Below are positions 35,116 through 60,540 of a DNA stretch of 64,000 nucleotides, in pieces. How positions within the stretch are numbered: the stretch's first letter is position 1; the number at the start of each line of letters is the position of its first letter. Source of the stretch: Chrysomallon squamiferum (taxonomy: Eukaryota > Mollusca > Gastropoda > Neomphalida > Peltospiridae). The translations under genes were made by a program, and so were the position numbers. The stretch covers positions 11,752,538 through 11,816,537 of the forward strand of contig CM022667.1 of the NCBI GenBank assembly GCA_012295275.1, written 5' to 3'. The notes beneath the pieces were generated by a model. The model made no database searches, was not told the DNA's origin, and saw only the letters and a program-made list of their open reading frames with translations.

Positions 35116-35739
35116 GTTATTTGATGATGTTGTGTAATAGTAGCTGATTTTCTATCGATGTAATAACTGTTATTTTCCAAGTTTTGTAGTAACTGTTTTC
35201 TTAGTTTAATAGTTGTTTTTTCTTCTACAGTAATAGTTGATTTTACCTGGTGTACAAGGTTTTTTCTTTTTAATTTTGTTTTTTATTGTAGTCGTTTTTT
35301 TTTTTTTGTATAGTAGTGGCTATTCTTGCTCATGTAATGTTTTTCAGAGTAAGAAACAAAATTCATCAAGCCAGGCAGGTGCTAAGATATAAATAAGTTG
35401 TTTGTTTTAAAAACCGTTCTAGCACGTCAGCATTACATTTCACTCTAATCCTTTCTCCGAGGTCTTTGCCCCAGACTGCGGTCAATTTATTTTACACTCT
35501 CTTTTAATGAACTTTACCTTTCTCTACTTCGTTCATACTTGAAAACCTTGCAAGGTAATCAAAACTGAAGATACGCTGTTATTTACATATTTATATCAAA
35601 GTAACAAATCTTATTAACTTTAATTTATGATGATGATGATGATGTTAAGATTTATTTTTTTCTTCAAAAATGTATTTGATTAATTCAGCTGTTATTATAT
35701 GCTGATGGTGCATGCTCTCATTCAGGTACAGTTGGAAGT

Positions 35740-35743
<4 letters not shown>

Positions 35744-35798
<55 letters not shown>
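35744..35798. repeat. (GA)n microsatellite
   Basis: Pure GA run of about 55 bp, directly flanking the MITE-like element. Confidence 0.97.
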
Positions 35799-35801
<3 letters not shown>

Positions 35802-35805
35802 TCAG

Positions 35806-36102
35806 CGAGTGGCGAGAGAGAAAGGGGCTCAGTCCATGGCGTGCAAAAGGGGCCGAAGGGGCGGTGGCCCCGGACATAAAAATGAGAGTCGGGCGTACAA
35901 TTAGAGAAATGAATTTAATACATTTGGTTGATTTATATTTAAATCGAATGAAGTGTTTATTTTGTGTTTCATCTGTGTTTACATATTCAAAATGTCGTCC
36001 TTACTCATAATATTTCTCAGGACTAGGCCTTATATTTGAGTCTTTGGGGCATACAATCAAGCAGTTGGCCCCGGGCATCACCAGACCTCAGTACGCCACT
36101 GA
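35806..36102. mobile_element. MITE-like non-autonomous DNA transposon, possibly hAT type
   Basis: About 300 bp, much more GC-rich than its surroundings. The ends are short imperfect inverted repeats (CGAGTGGCG left; CGCCACTGA right, i.e. TCAGTGGCG) flanked on both sides by CTCAG. The subterminal strings GGCCCCGGACAT and GGCCCCGGGCAT are direct. A CAGTGGCG terminus is frequent in hAT-like elements. The short inverted repeats and the 5-bp rather than 8-bp flank keep this tentative. Confidence 0.4.
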
Positions 36103-36109
36103 CTCAGTC

Positions 36110-36215
36110 TTTGTATCACCCGTTATTCTATATATGTATGTATGTACGTATTAATGTTATTATATATCTATTATATACGTATTAATGTTATTATATCTCT
36201 ATGTGTGCATGAATG

Positions 36216-36279
<64 letters not shown>

Positions 36280-36952
36280 ATATGTATGCAAGTGTGTATA
36301 TGTGTATGTATGTATGTATGTGTGTGTACGGAAGGTCAAGTTTAACTACCATTTAATAAATAAATAAATAAATAAAAATAAATTCTACCTCATTGTGACC
36401 CTATATTTTAACCTTTTTACAAGATTAAATGTTTTTATATGTGACAGATGCCCAAACGAATGACGTCACTGAATACATTACTGGTGAAATATATCGATGT
36501 GTAGCCTCGTTTTCAACACGTCATAAACGTGTCGGGCACGTGATTAAGGTTACCGATAGATGTAGGACATGCACTAAAACCAGATGTCTGTTTGTAAATG
36601 GTTCACGGATCTGTATCTTTTACATCCGGGTTTATTTTGTTTTCAGTTTTTATGTTTTCCTTTATTTTACTAACTATGACACATCACCAGAAAATGTGTG
36701 ACAACTTTTCTTTATTAACATTTGTACGTATTAGTTATTCTACATGTAGAAATAAAGGTAACAATGTTCAGAGATGTCTTTCTTAATATATATATATTTT
36801 TTTTTTTTACGATAATTTCTTTTGCTGCTATTTCAGATAATTAAAAAAAGGTCATATAAATGTGTTTATCCCATTGGTCATTGCAAAATGAAAAAACTAA
36901 TAAAAATAAATAAATAAATAAATATAACCGTGAGTAAACAGTATATATATAT

Positions 36953-37000
<48 letters not shown>

Positions 37001-38104
37001 TGTGCACACATACATACCTTCATGCATATATACACATATACATTTTTAGACAGAATGTGTGCCTGTAGGTCTGTATATGTATGTATATATATATGTATGT
37101 ATGTATGTGTGTATGTGTGTATGTGTGTTTGTGTGTTTGTATGTATCTATTTATGTGTATACGTGTGTTTAATTTAATCTAAATTTTAAAACCTATACGG
37201 ACAGTCGCTCTCAGCGACTTTAGTACGTTTCATTGAAACTGGTCGCAGGTATGAATAACGACAAAATACAGCTGACGGGTACATGTGAACGTACCAACCT
37301 TTGGCGTCTCTGGACACGTAATCAGTCAGTATAAACAATCAAAAAGGGCTTGATCCTGTCAGTGAGAACAAACTGTGAATGAAAAGGAGGATGTAATACT
37401 AAAACGCCTGCCAGAAGCCCCCAATAAACGATAATACGTCATTAGTAAAGGAAAATAAATTAAACTGACCAATCAGAACTAATGCTAAGTAATAAATTAT
37501 AATATCGGGACATAAATTTTATTTTTTATTTTATCGCGATAATTATTAACAATTTATTAGCTTGTTCATTCATTTTTTTTTTTTTTTAATTTTATAAATT
37601 CCGTATCCGCATTTCTTTATACGACTTCCTAAAGCAGAATGCTGTGTTCATTCATTAATTCATTTACCTCTGGTTTTTGCATTAGCAATGACGTTTCTGA
37701 ATATTATTTTGTGTTTCGACCTACAGGCTATTAAACGTATTGAATGTGACAAAAGTTTCCAGTATACATCCGCATCATTAATTCTCAAGACAGCAGTTGA
37801 AAATGTTTTCATGTTTACTTACTTAAATCAGCTGAATTTTATCATTGTCTTCATCACCGCAAACATCATCATCATCATTAGACTGCTTCTTGTTACAGTT
37901 GTTATTGTTGACTTTAAGCGTAGTGATAGTGTCATATTTGTTATTGTCGCTGCTGTAATATTGTTGTTTTTGTTGTTGTTGTTATTCTTATTCTTATTAC
38001 TATTAATACTTTGCTGATGCAACTTTTATTTTCAGTAATATATTATTATGTTATTATTAGACACTTTTTTTTTGTTGTTCTTCGTTTTATAATTAGCTAT
38101 CGCT

Positions 38105-38151
<47 letters not shown>

Positions 38152-38473
38152 TTTTTTTTTTTTTTTTGTTGTTGTTGTGGTTGTTGCTGTTGTTGTGTCT
38201 TTCATCACTGCTCTTGTCTCGCCTTTATCCTTAAATGCAGCATGTAAATAGAAGCACGCGGAAGTTGTAAAATAATAATGGTATTCAAAAAACAACAACA
38301 CGGAAGTAATTCTTTTGACAGCTTTCTCTCAAGTCTATTAATTGTATAGAACACAAGCTGGAAACCTTTGCAAACACGGAGATAAGCTTATGGATACACC
38401 TAGCATCCGCTATATATATATACAGAACATTGTTTTGTTGTTGATTTTTGTTGCTGTTGTTCTGTATTTGTTG

Positions 38474-38526
<53 letters not shown>

Positions 38527-39030
38527 TTCTGTTATAATAATAATAATATTATTATTATGATTATTGTCATTGTTATTATTAATAGTAGCAGTAGTATTAC
38601 TAGTACTAGTGTAGTTTTAGTAGAAGTAATAGTAGTATTAGTAGTACTACTAGTATTTTTTTTTATTTAAATGTTTATTTATTTATATAACAGATAATGA
38701 AACTCATAAGTCTTACTGAAAATTATATCTATCAAAACAATGCTCCCAAATTCTATGAAAACATATCAATCACTAAAAAGAATGTATGTATGTTTGTATA
38801 TATGTGTATATGTGCATGCATATACGTATGTTATTATCATAATCATTATTATTATATTGAAATTCATTTCATGCTGAAAGTTATATCTACTCTGATGATG
38901 CATCTTCCTTCTACAGAAATCCCACGTCTACGTTACTATCGGTTATTTCCCTTTAATACACACCTTTAAATTTACAATAGTTACGTCCCTTTGATAGAAC
39001 CAACGGCGTCATTCATATCAGAAATAATTT
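36110..39030. other. Intergenic low-complexity DNA before the coiled-coil gene
   Basis: It contains (AT)n(ATGT)n at 36218-36278, (TG)n at 36960-36997, (ATT)n at 38109-38150 and (TG)n at 38477-38524. Short unique blocks at 36.4-36.8 and 37.2-37.8 kb show no paired splice sites or family resemblance. Confidence 0.6.
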
Positions 39031-39038
39031 TGACGTCA
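39031..39038. promoter_or_regulatory. CRE-like palindrome upstream of the coiled-coil gene
   Basis: TGACGTCA, the CREB/ATF consensus, 42 bases before the start codon at 39081. A perfect match is seen; binding and a nearby transcription start are inferred. Confidence 0.45.
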
Positions 39039-39080
39039 TGTCAGACGGGACTTTATTGTATATTTTTATTTAAATAAACG

Positions 39081-52167
<13,087 letters not shown>

Positions 52168-52388
52168 GTCCTTGAAGATCACAACATTTTTACATATTTA
52201 GCTATTTTTGAAAACATTTAACATTTTTAATGCATATATGAATGTGTATCTCTGTATGTGTGTGTGGTACATGTCTGTAGATTGTTAAATGTATACATAT
52301 GCTAATTTACAATATATATCTTTATGCATATTTTTGATGAAGAAATTAACTTTAAAAATTGTTATAATGAGGATTATTTTATATATTG

Positions 52389-52409
52389 AATAAACTTCGG
52401 TCAAATAAA
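52389..52409 (+). terminator. Polyadenylation signals of the coiled-coil gene
   Basis: AATAAA at 52389-52394 and again at 52404-52409, about 220-240 bases after the stop codon, followed by a genomic A tract (52411-52424). Confidence 0.6.
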
Positions 52410-52424
52410 GAAAAAAAAAAAAAA

Positions 52425-52629
52425 GAATAAACTGAAACAAGAACATATGCAGAATAAAATAAAAATATAAAAAAATTCAAAAATCCTACATGTGTTGTTT
52501 TTTGTTTTTTTTATTTGTTGTATGTATTTATATTATTATGATGACTGCTATGAACCGGGACCTCAGCTGTTGTTATTTTATATACAATTTAACCATTGAA
52601 ATATGACACTGTCATAAATTATAAACAGG

Positions 52630-52671
<42 letters not shown>

Positions 52672-53575
52672 TTACTTTGTCATATAAAACATTTGATTAA
52701 ACAAATATTCTCGAATATTTTGAATATGTCTTATTTTTTTCTTATTTTTTCTATTATTAATATTTATTTACATTTTAATTTTAGTATTGTTTCTTTTTCA
52801 CAAAAAATTAAAACTTTTGAAGCTCAGCTTCAAAAGAACTATAATATACTCTTATTGTACATTTTTTTTAATTATTATTATTTTATTTATGTTTTTTTGT
52901 TGTTTATTTTGTTTGTGAATTTTTGTTGTTCTCTTCTGTTTCTTTTTTCTCCATTTCATATTGAAGATATATTCATCATATTATTTGAAACAGTAGCAAA
53001 ACTGTTTTCAAATTTCACTTTTGCGTAACTGGTTTCAACTTTTTTATTCCATGTGTATAGATGTATTAATATTGCTGGGCTCACGAATAAAAATCCGCTT
53101 GTTTTGACGAAAACAGCCGAAGATAGCCGAATCAATTTGATTTCAACGTGTTTGTGCTTGTTTCGCGGTTTGCATTAATAAATCTATTTTGACAGCTATC
53201 GTAACAGATTTGTAAAATTATAAAATTGATTCTGTTGTTTAAAAAGAATAATAAATAAAAGTTTACAGTAACAGGAAATTTAATTTCTTAGTTTTTATAA
53301 GCAATTTTAACTATCAAAACAGTTCACAGGTGGAAATGAATAAAAACAAACACCTGTCAACTATTTACCAATGAAATTTAATCTTACTTTAGGAAATAGC
53401 CAATAAAGAGAGACGTTTCTGGACAGGTATGATGGCGACGAACACAAGTTTGTTGTGAGGTGGTATCGTTGTTACTAATTTTGAAAAATATGAAGACTTT
53501 CTGCAAGTATATTTAAATTGCACGATTAGAATGTAACACGAACAGTACAGCAAGGAAGGGTGGAGATTTCTAAGT
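52425..53575. other. Intergenic region between the two coiled-coil paralogues
   Basis: It holds (ATT)n at about 52634-52670, a perfect 11-bp inverted repeat with one central base (52814-52836, CTTTTGAAGCT arms) and, from 53.05 kb, more complex sequence that is probably the promoter of the second gene. A CCAAT motif lies at 53400-53404, 172 bases before its ATG. Confidence 0.55.
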
Positions 53576-56557
53576 ATGGCTGATAGGTTATCTGTCGAAA
53601 GTTCACGCCAAAGGCGAACGCAATCAAATGTCGGGGTCGGCATATCAAAGTCGGGGGAGGGCCAAATGCACGGTTTGCTGGCTGAATTTAAAGGACTGTA
53701 CGAAGGAAAATTGAGGCGATTAGATGACGCCGAAAGAATAGGAGAAGATACAACTAAGGTACAAACCCAATCTATAAAGAAGCATGCACAAAAACTTCTT
53801 CCTGTCGCTAGTAGATTTGTTAAAGTTACGTAACTTAATTATTTTAATAATTAATTAGCTTTTGTTAAGACTTAAGTCCCAGTGACATTTGAATGTCCGA
53901 GTATCAGAATGAGACCCATGTACGCTTTAAAATTAATACTTATTAAATGTTAATCACGCATTTCTTATGTAATAAATGATGATACTCCAAAGAAAGCTAC
54001 AATTCAGTTCATGATCTAAACATGTCAGTTAGAAACTCAAACAAAAACACTCTTATTTTATTCACCATCCAGTTGCCAAGAACACAGTTCTTTAGTGTAC
54101 CTAGCAACCAAATTAACTCACTGTAATCAGTATGTACATTCTATTGAAATGTTATATTTTTGTATGTAAACATATGTATACATTCACGTACACAACACAC
54201 ACACACAAACACTTATTTATATACACATATTTAGCTACCTATCTATATAAATACAGGAAAGATAATTTATTATTTTAAAAATGACAGTTTTATTTGGCTG
54301 GTTTCAAAGAAGATTCTTCCAATTTAATAATAATCTTAATGATATCAAAATTACAAAAGTTAAAACTGTTATTGTGTAATGTTTTACTTCTGCAGACACG
54401 TATGCGCATTCTGCAGGCGTATGTAAATGACTTGAGCAAACAGAATGAAGTGCTGGTACAGACAGTCGAAGAACTGGAAAAAGAAGCCAATGAACGAGTT
54501 GCCTTGCTTGAATCTAAATTGATCAAAACCTCGGGATGTGCCAAGGTAAGTCATGGTAGTTATTAACACAAACTGAATGATAATGAATGATGAAATAAGT
54601 TATTAACACAAACTGAATGATAATGAATGATGAAATAAGTTATTAACACAATCTGAATGGTCAAATGATGAGCATTTATATATATACTATATATATACTG
54701 TGTAACTTGCACAACAGTTTTCATCATGTTTGCACATTTTTCTTCATTTATTTGTTTTATTGCAACCAGTTGACTAGTTTTGTTTAAAGGTCACTGAATT
54801 TCTGACACTTAGGTTTTTTCTTTTGACATTTCTAGTCTTTGATGGTCTCTGATGACCAACATTTTTTTTTTTTTTTTGTAAAGGTTTGTCAATGTAATTA
54901 TAATATTAATCCCTGACACACCAAAACATTTGTTATTTATTTTAAATAAATATTCTGATAAAATAGTTCTGTCCAGTTATTTAATTAAATTATGAATTGT
55001 ATGTCTTGAAGTTGACATTGCACATGATTGATGTTAATATATCACTCTGAGGGAAATTTAAAATACATTTAAATTGATAAAATTTAAAACATTTTCCCTG
55101 TCTACATTGTAGATACTACCATTGATCCAATACAAATGTTCAGTTATTAATTTTTTAATAAGTCTTCTAAAAGATAAAAATAAATGATTGTGCACGTGTT
55201 ATTTTGATAGTTTTGTTTTGTTATATATTTCAGTTATTTATCAGTTACTGATATATTCCAGTTATTTATTGGTCATATTGTTATATATTATCAGTTATAT
55301 ATTGGTTACTGTTATATATTTCAGTTATTTATTGGTTACTGTTATATATAACTAAAATACAGGTGGTTGTTTAGACATAAATATCTTAAACCTAGTATAC
55401 AGATGTCATACATTATAAATGAGGTTTGTCTAATGTGATTATATATTTGTACAATCCACAAGCACATTGGATTGTGTTTTATTCTTAGCAGTAAGAAAGT
55501 CACAATGAATATACAAATAACAAAATTGACCGATGATCTTCACAACCATTTTCCTCTGGACCAAAATGGAAATAAATGATTTCACACTTTCTTGTGCTTT
55601 ACATCGTGGTAATCTAATGGGTTTAAATTTTTTAATATTACTAGATATTTACATTATAACACAAAGTTAAATTAAAAAAATAAAAAAAAAAAAAGAAAGA
55701 AAGAAAATAAAGCATACATTGGCAGCTTGGAAATTGTTTTGTGTGAGAATATACAAATAAAAACAGTATGTTGCACCAAACAGTGACAACAGAATTAACA
55801 GTAACAAAAACCTCAGAATAATAAAAAAAAAACTGCGAAATGAAATAACAACAACATTACATTTGTGTCGTAAGCCAATCTGTCTCTGAAAAACTGGTGT
55901 CATATTGACATGTGTTGATATAATATGCTCTGTGCTTGTCTCATCTTGTTAGTTACTAATCACATTCCCGAAACCTAACTTAAACTGTTTTCCAAATAAT
56001 TTATATGATTACTAATTTCAGTTAAAATTAAACTAAAACTCCAAATCTTATGTTTAGGCATAAAGTATGTATTATCTTGTGTAAGAGAGGAGACAGAAAG
56101 GTAAATCAATGGGGTCTGATTTTAAATAACTTTCACAGAAATCAGATGTGTCTAGCTCTTTTTATTTTATGTTCTTTGTGTAAACTACTGCTTGTTAGTG
56201 TAATGGAATAGTATTTTTGGGGTGAAATGTACAGCTGAATAAAACTAAGCCAAACACTGTCACATAATTAAAAACAGGAAAATAAGAAAAGAATGACAAC
56301 CCTAATTAAACTGCCAAGACATTAACAGGTGTGTTTTTCTACAAACAGCTTTAATGTAATTTACTTTCCATAAAGACAGCAGTTCTCATTATCAGTTAAA
56401 TGGAAAACAAAAAATAAAATTTTAATAAATCTTTAATCTGAACAGAAAAAAAACGTTTTGTTATTTTGACACATTAATGAAAATGGACATTACAGTTTTT
56501 ATTTCAAATTCCATTATGCTATCCATATTAATGGAAAAAATCTATTATAAAACAGTT

Positions 56558-56624
<67 letters not shown>

Positions 56625-57066
56625 TGTTTGTGTGTGTGTGTTGTACCCCAAAAACATTATTAAATATGCTCAAAACTAATTTCACCTTGATAAAACTAAT
56701 GCATATTAATAAGAGCACACTAGTTTTTGTGAAAGTGTCAGTGGTATTTCACGTTTATGTTGTTATATATATACAAACATATTAGTTCATTACTAATACA
56801 GGATCTTTCAGTCACTTGTCACATTTCTTTCCTGTTTTTGTCTTGTTTTCCTTACAGCTATTGCTTTGAAGTTTTTTTTTTTTTTACTGTGAGGTCAGGT
56901 TTAATTAACCAGTATATAAACATAGCACACAGGAACTGTGTACAGTCTCCCTTTGATGTTTTCTCCTTTTTATTTGTTATAATTTTACTCCCTGTTTTGT
57001 TTAATGTTCTGCTGATACTGTTGTTGTTGTCGTCTTTGACAGGTGTCAGACGAGTGTGACCTGTGA
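53576..57066 (+). CDS. Short paralogue of the coiled-coil gene, three exons
   Basis: Exon 1 (53576-53758, 61 codons) ends GQMHGLLAEFKGLYEGKLRR, LDDAERIGEDTTK. Exon 2 (54396-54545, 50 codons) reads RMRILQAYVNDLSKQNEVLV then QTVEELEKEANE. Both match the head of the gene at 39081 in sequence, exon order and phase. Exon 2 is nine codons longer. The best next exon is 57043-57066: a good pyrimidine tract and TTTGACAG, then VSDECDL and TGA in frame, giving a 118-residue protein with an AATAAA about 125 bases on. Exons 1-2 are strong; the short third exon is inferred, and a longer isoform running past the window is possible. Function unknown. Confidence 0.65.
54555..54660. repeat. 45-bp tandem repeat after exon 2
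   Basis: Two and a half copies of TTATTAACACAAACTGAATG plus ATAATGAATGATGAAATAAG, beginning ten bases after the donor. Confidence 0.9.
55225..55350 (+). repeat. Short array of the same 28-bp acceptor minisatellite
   Basis: About four units of TTATTTATTGGTTACTG-type sequence with TATATTTCAG. The unit is the same as at 51540-52068 in the neighbouring paralogue, but it does not abut an exon here. Confidence 0.85.
56561..56641. repeat. (TG)n microsatellite
   Basis: TG run with two TTTG interruptions near its end. Confidence 0.95.
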
Positions 57067-57191
57067 TCAGAATATTATTTAGTTAGTTTTTGCTTTCTCT
57101 CTCCTTTCTTACCGTGTAACTTTCATTCCTTTGTTGTCCAAAACTGGACTGACCATTCACATATTTGATTTATATTTCATATTCATTAAAT

Positions 57192-57197
57192 AATAAA
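57192..57197 (+). terminator. Candidate polyadenylation signal of the short paralogue
   Basis: AATAAA 126 bases after the TGA of the proposed third exon. Confidence 0.35.
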
Positions 57198-57199
57198 TG

Positions 57200-58780
57200 T
57201 ATTTTCTATTATTTTATATTTTCCAAAATGCGTTCCTGCTGTTTTGTTGGTATAATATATGTACATATAATGAATATTAGTATATATGTGTACTTTATGA
57301 ATATTAATATATGTATATTTATTGAATATTAAAACATGTAAACATAATGAATATTAATGCACTTTATGTATGCTTTATGAATATTAATGAATATAATATA
57401 TATATATAAATATATATGCACACACACACACACACACATTTAAAAATTAATTAATACTCTGTTTTTCATATATATGCACCATTTGTTTCCCAGTGCTTCA
57501 TATTTTTAATCCCAATACTTATGCTATCAAAATATATTCCCAGTATTTTCTGTATGTATAGTCTATAATGTGTGTTTTCCAGATTACATCTAATACTTGC
57601 AATACTTGTTATGTGATCTGTGTTACCAGTATTACCAATACATTACCTTCCCCAATAAACAAATTCTGTATTACCAGTAGTTTACACTCCCCAATCCTAT
57701 GTCATCAACATTACGTGTTTTCTACACCATTAACTCTAAACTTTTTTCCTGATCATGTTTCACAATGGACCTGTATTGCTAACAATTTGTTTTCTCCAAT
57801 GCATATACTCAATGTTATTATTATTTTAGATTTTCCAACATATACACTGCAGTATCTTATATTTTTTAAATAAATATACAGTATTACCAGTGCTTTACCA
57901 AAGCATTTATCTGGCAAGTTTGAAACTAGAGGTAACCCACATTTTGGGGGTTTCTGGTTTTTCTAGGACCAAGACTTGATACAAAATTGCATTTAACTAA
58001 ATAGAAATTAATACACTTCTGAGGCCAATTTTCTGGTAATTCCAATCTTCTAAACTCTGGATCAGTGGTCTGTACACATGTTTTCTGTTATACTCCCCAA
58101 AACCAGTAATTAAATTACAAATATTTTATACAGTTAAATGTATGCAGCTAGTATTTTCCATTACTTAATAGTTTTCAATGTGTAAAATGTGTATTTGCAA
58201 ATGCTGTACATATACTTAAAACATTTTTACATTTACAAATATATATGTGTGTTTGTCTGTGTGTGTGTGTTCTTTATTTTGAGTTTGACACTATTTCTAG
58301 TATTTTATTTTGAGTCTAATAGTACTTCCAGTAATTCATCTTGCACTAAAAATTGTGATTGAAATCCTGATTTGGTCCACTTCAAGTACCTCAAAACTCT
58401 ATCAATATTTTCCAGGTGACTGGTTGTGTAAATGTCCTGAATATTTTATTTATGTTTTTTTATTAAGATTTTTTTTTTTTTATATTCATTCTTTGGAGCC
58501 ACAGTGGGCTGTCACTTGCAGTGTAATAAATCTGTTGAAGGTGTGCTTGTGAAACACTGCCATTGAAAAGTGCCTTTCTGTTGCTAAATATAGCATTATC
58601 AAAGGTTAACACGGTGGGGAAATTTTGTTAAAGGATTGAATGATCTCGGCTTAGAGGGGCTAAGGAGTTGAAGAAAAGTAATTTTGTGGGGTTAAATATG
58701 ATCTTTTTTTAATAGAGGAGAATGGAAATAGATAAAAAGACACAATGTTCTCCTAAATATTTATTCATTTATTTTTTTCT
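57200..58780. other. Intergenic sequence with degenerate repeats
   Basis: 57.25-57.40 kb carries imperfect GAATATTAATATATG-type repeats of about 40 bp. 57.48-57.90 kb has loosely repeated TATTACCAGTA motifs. No exon can be supported. Confidence 0.55.
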
Positions 58781-58784
58781 TCCT

Positions 58785-59040
58785 GGTCCTTGTTGAGGTA
58801 TTTCTCGTTCCAGCCAGTGACCCACAACTTGTGTAACAAAGGCTGTTGTATGCAGGGTCCTCTCTGTGGGATGTTGCAAGTAAAAGGTTTCTTACTGCTA
58901 AGGGAAAAGCATAGCCCATCAAGGATGAGAAGTGGGCTTTCAGAATGATCCTTAACCATGAACCTGACGTCATTCAACAATTTAAATAAAATACACAGAG
59001 AATATCACTATAATAAAACATTTCCTCGCTTCTTTCATTA
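58785..59040 (+). mobile_element. SINE copy lacking its tRNA head
   Basis: Ordered blocks: TATTTCTCGTTCCAGCCAGT; GTAACAAAGGCTGTTGTATG; CTGTGGGATGTTGCAAGTAA; TACTGCTAAGGGAAAAGCAT plus AGCCCAT; GATCCTTAACCATGAACCTG plus ACGTCATTCAAC; and AATAAAACATTTCCTCGC. These match the body and tail of a tRNA-derived SINE I recall as abundant in molluscan genomes. The tRNA-like 5' part is missing here. Recognition is from memory and not from a database search. Confidence 0.7.
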
Positions 59041-59194
59041 ATTATTTATTGATGCTTACAGACAAACCCTGAGCACTGAGTTTAAGAATAATGTTCTTTC
59101 TTTTTTTTTAATCTTTTTTTTTTTAAATTAAAATTTTAATTTTTTTGCTTCAGTTTTCATTTGTACCACTGTTAATATGCTAATCAGTGTTCCT

Positions 59195-59315
59195 GTCTCC
59201 TAGCTGGTGTATCAAAGACTTTGATGTGTTTTTCTTTTCTGTGTGTGGGAAGGTGCACATGAAAATTTCCCTTCTGCTAATCCAAAAAGAATAGCCCATA
59301 ACACTGCAGCATGAG
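59195..59315 (+). mobile_element. Fragment of the same SINE
   Basis: CTGGTGTATCAAAGACTTTG, TGTGGGAAGGTGCACATGAA, and CTTCTGCTAATCCAAAAAGA plus ATAGCCCAT follow the same order as in the copy 400 bp upstream, but diverge independently. Both ends are lost. Confidence 0.6.
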
Positions 59316-59317
59316 AA

Positions 59318-59355
59318 GATAATAAATAAATAAATAAATAAATAAATAATAAATA

Positions 59356-59410
<55 letters not shown>

Positions 59411-59457
59411 TTAATGATAATGATAATGATAATGATAATGGTAATAATCACAATAAC

Positions 59458-59490
<33 letters not shown>
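59318..59490. repeat. (AAAT)n(AAT)n microsatellite
   Basis: Runs at about 59318-59410 and 59457-59489, with GATAAT units between. Confidence 0.93.
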
Positions 59491-59491
<1 letters not shown>

Positions 59492-60099
59492 GAAAGAAGG
59501 TGAAAACATTTGGCATGTCACTGCCTAATCAGTACTTCACAGATACTGATTAATGGCATGGTTTATGAGCATGTTCTTAACAACAGCAAAAAACATATTT
59601 AGAGAGGTGTAGGTGATATGTAATATATGGGAAAATAATAGTATGTTTGACATTGTAAACAAGTTTTTTTTTTTTTTATGTCACCTACAAGTAGATAAGG
59701 TCATTATTTCTCAAAAGAAGTGTTTTTGTTATAATAAAAATAGCATTACAAATAACAAAATTCTAAAGCTCTGTCTAGTAGTTTATTCTTTTTTTTATTT
59801 TTTATTCCAAGCCATGCATTTCAGATCTTAACTGTTTTATACAATTAAGTCATAAAAATTTTGCAGCTTTCAGTTGTCTTTACAGATGGAGTGTCAGAAA
59901 TGAGCCATTTATTATCAAATAGTAGAAAGTCTGCTTCATATATTGAAATAAATAAAGCTGAAGAGAATAACTATTAATTTTTTTTTTTTTTTTTTTTTTT
60001 AAAAGATGGAATTTATAGTAAATGTGATATTTTTTTATTACATTAAGGATAAAATGATTGTTATGGTAAAAAATATCCTGACAATGTTGATTGCCGTCA

Positions 60100-60540
60100 C
60101 AGGTGAAAATTGATTTTTTTTTTTTCCTCTAAGATTTTATGTCCTCGTGTGTTGGCGGGCCGAGTGTGAAAGCATGTCCCAACAGCCGTTTGACTTTCCC
60201 GCTTTCCAGAGATAAGAAACCCCTGAGTTAAGTCATTTATCACTTGGTTCAATGGTTCCTGCTTAATCCTCCAGCTCTCACACAATGAGCTGGCAGCCAG
60301 CCCCTCTGTGGCCATGTCGGTTCATTCATTAAGTGCAGATTGAAAAGTAAATAACGATACAGACACTCTGCTCTTGTTGCTGCTTGAATAGCCGCCTATT
60401 AGTTGTATGTGCACTTACACGGGCAGTGGACTCTATGGTTATTGGATTAAACAGCAGTGGGTTAATCCTGGCAAATCTCCTCAGTAATTGGCCAGAATCA
60501 GAATTAACTGCACAGTCATGTAACCGGTTTGTCTTGTATT
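60100..60540. promoter_or_regulatory. Candidate cis-regulatory block
   Basis: About 440 bp of high-complexity, GC-richer sequence without repeats or a convincing exon, set in low-complexity DNA, about 450 bp before a likely first exon. It contains three TAATCC motifs (60264-60269, 60444-60449 on the minus strand, 60463-60468), the site type bound by K50 homeodomains such as Otx or Pitx. A 72-codon open frame on the minus strand (60097-60315) is an alternative reading without other support. Conservation is suspected but cannot be tested here. Confidence 0.35.

Noticed and set aside
36429-36701. 90-codon plus-strand frame as a gene
   Set aside because: No splice partner, no family resemblance, and the second half turns into poly-Phe/Tyr.
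52693-53028. Frame with IKTFEAQLQKNYN as another coiled-coil exon
   Set aside because: There is no AG acceptor before it. The coil-like string overlaps a perfect DNA palindrome, and the rest is poly-Phe/Leu from AT-rich DNA.
53389-53643. Minus-strand frame opposite the first exon of the short paralogue
   Set aside because: It is antisense to a well supported exon and shows no splice signals or recognisable motifs.
58761-58980. Minus-strand frames of about 70 codons as a small gene
   Set aside because: They lie within the recognisable SINE body read antisense.
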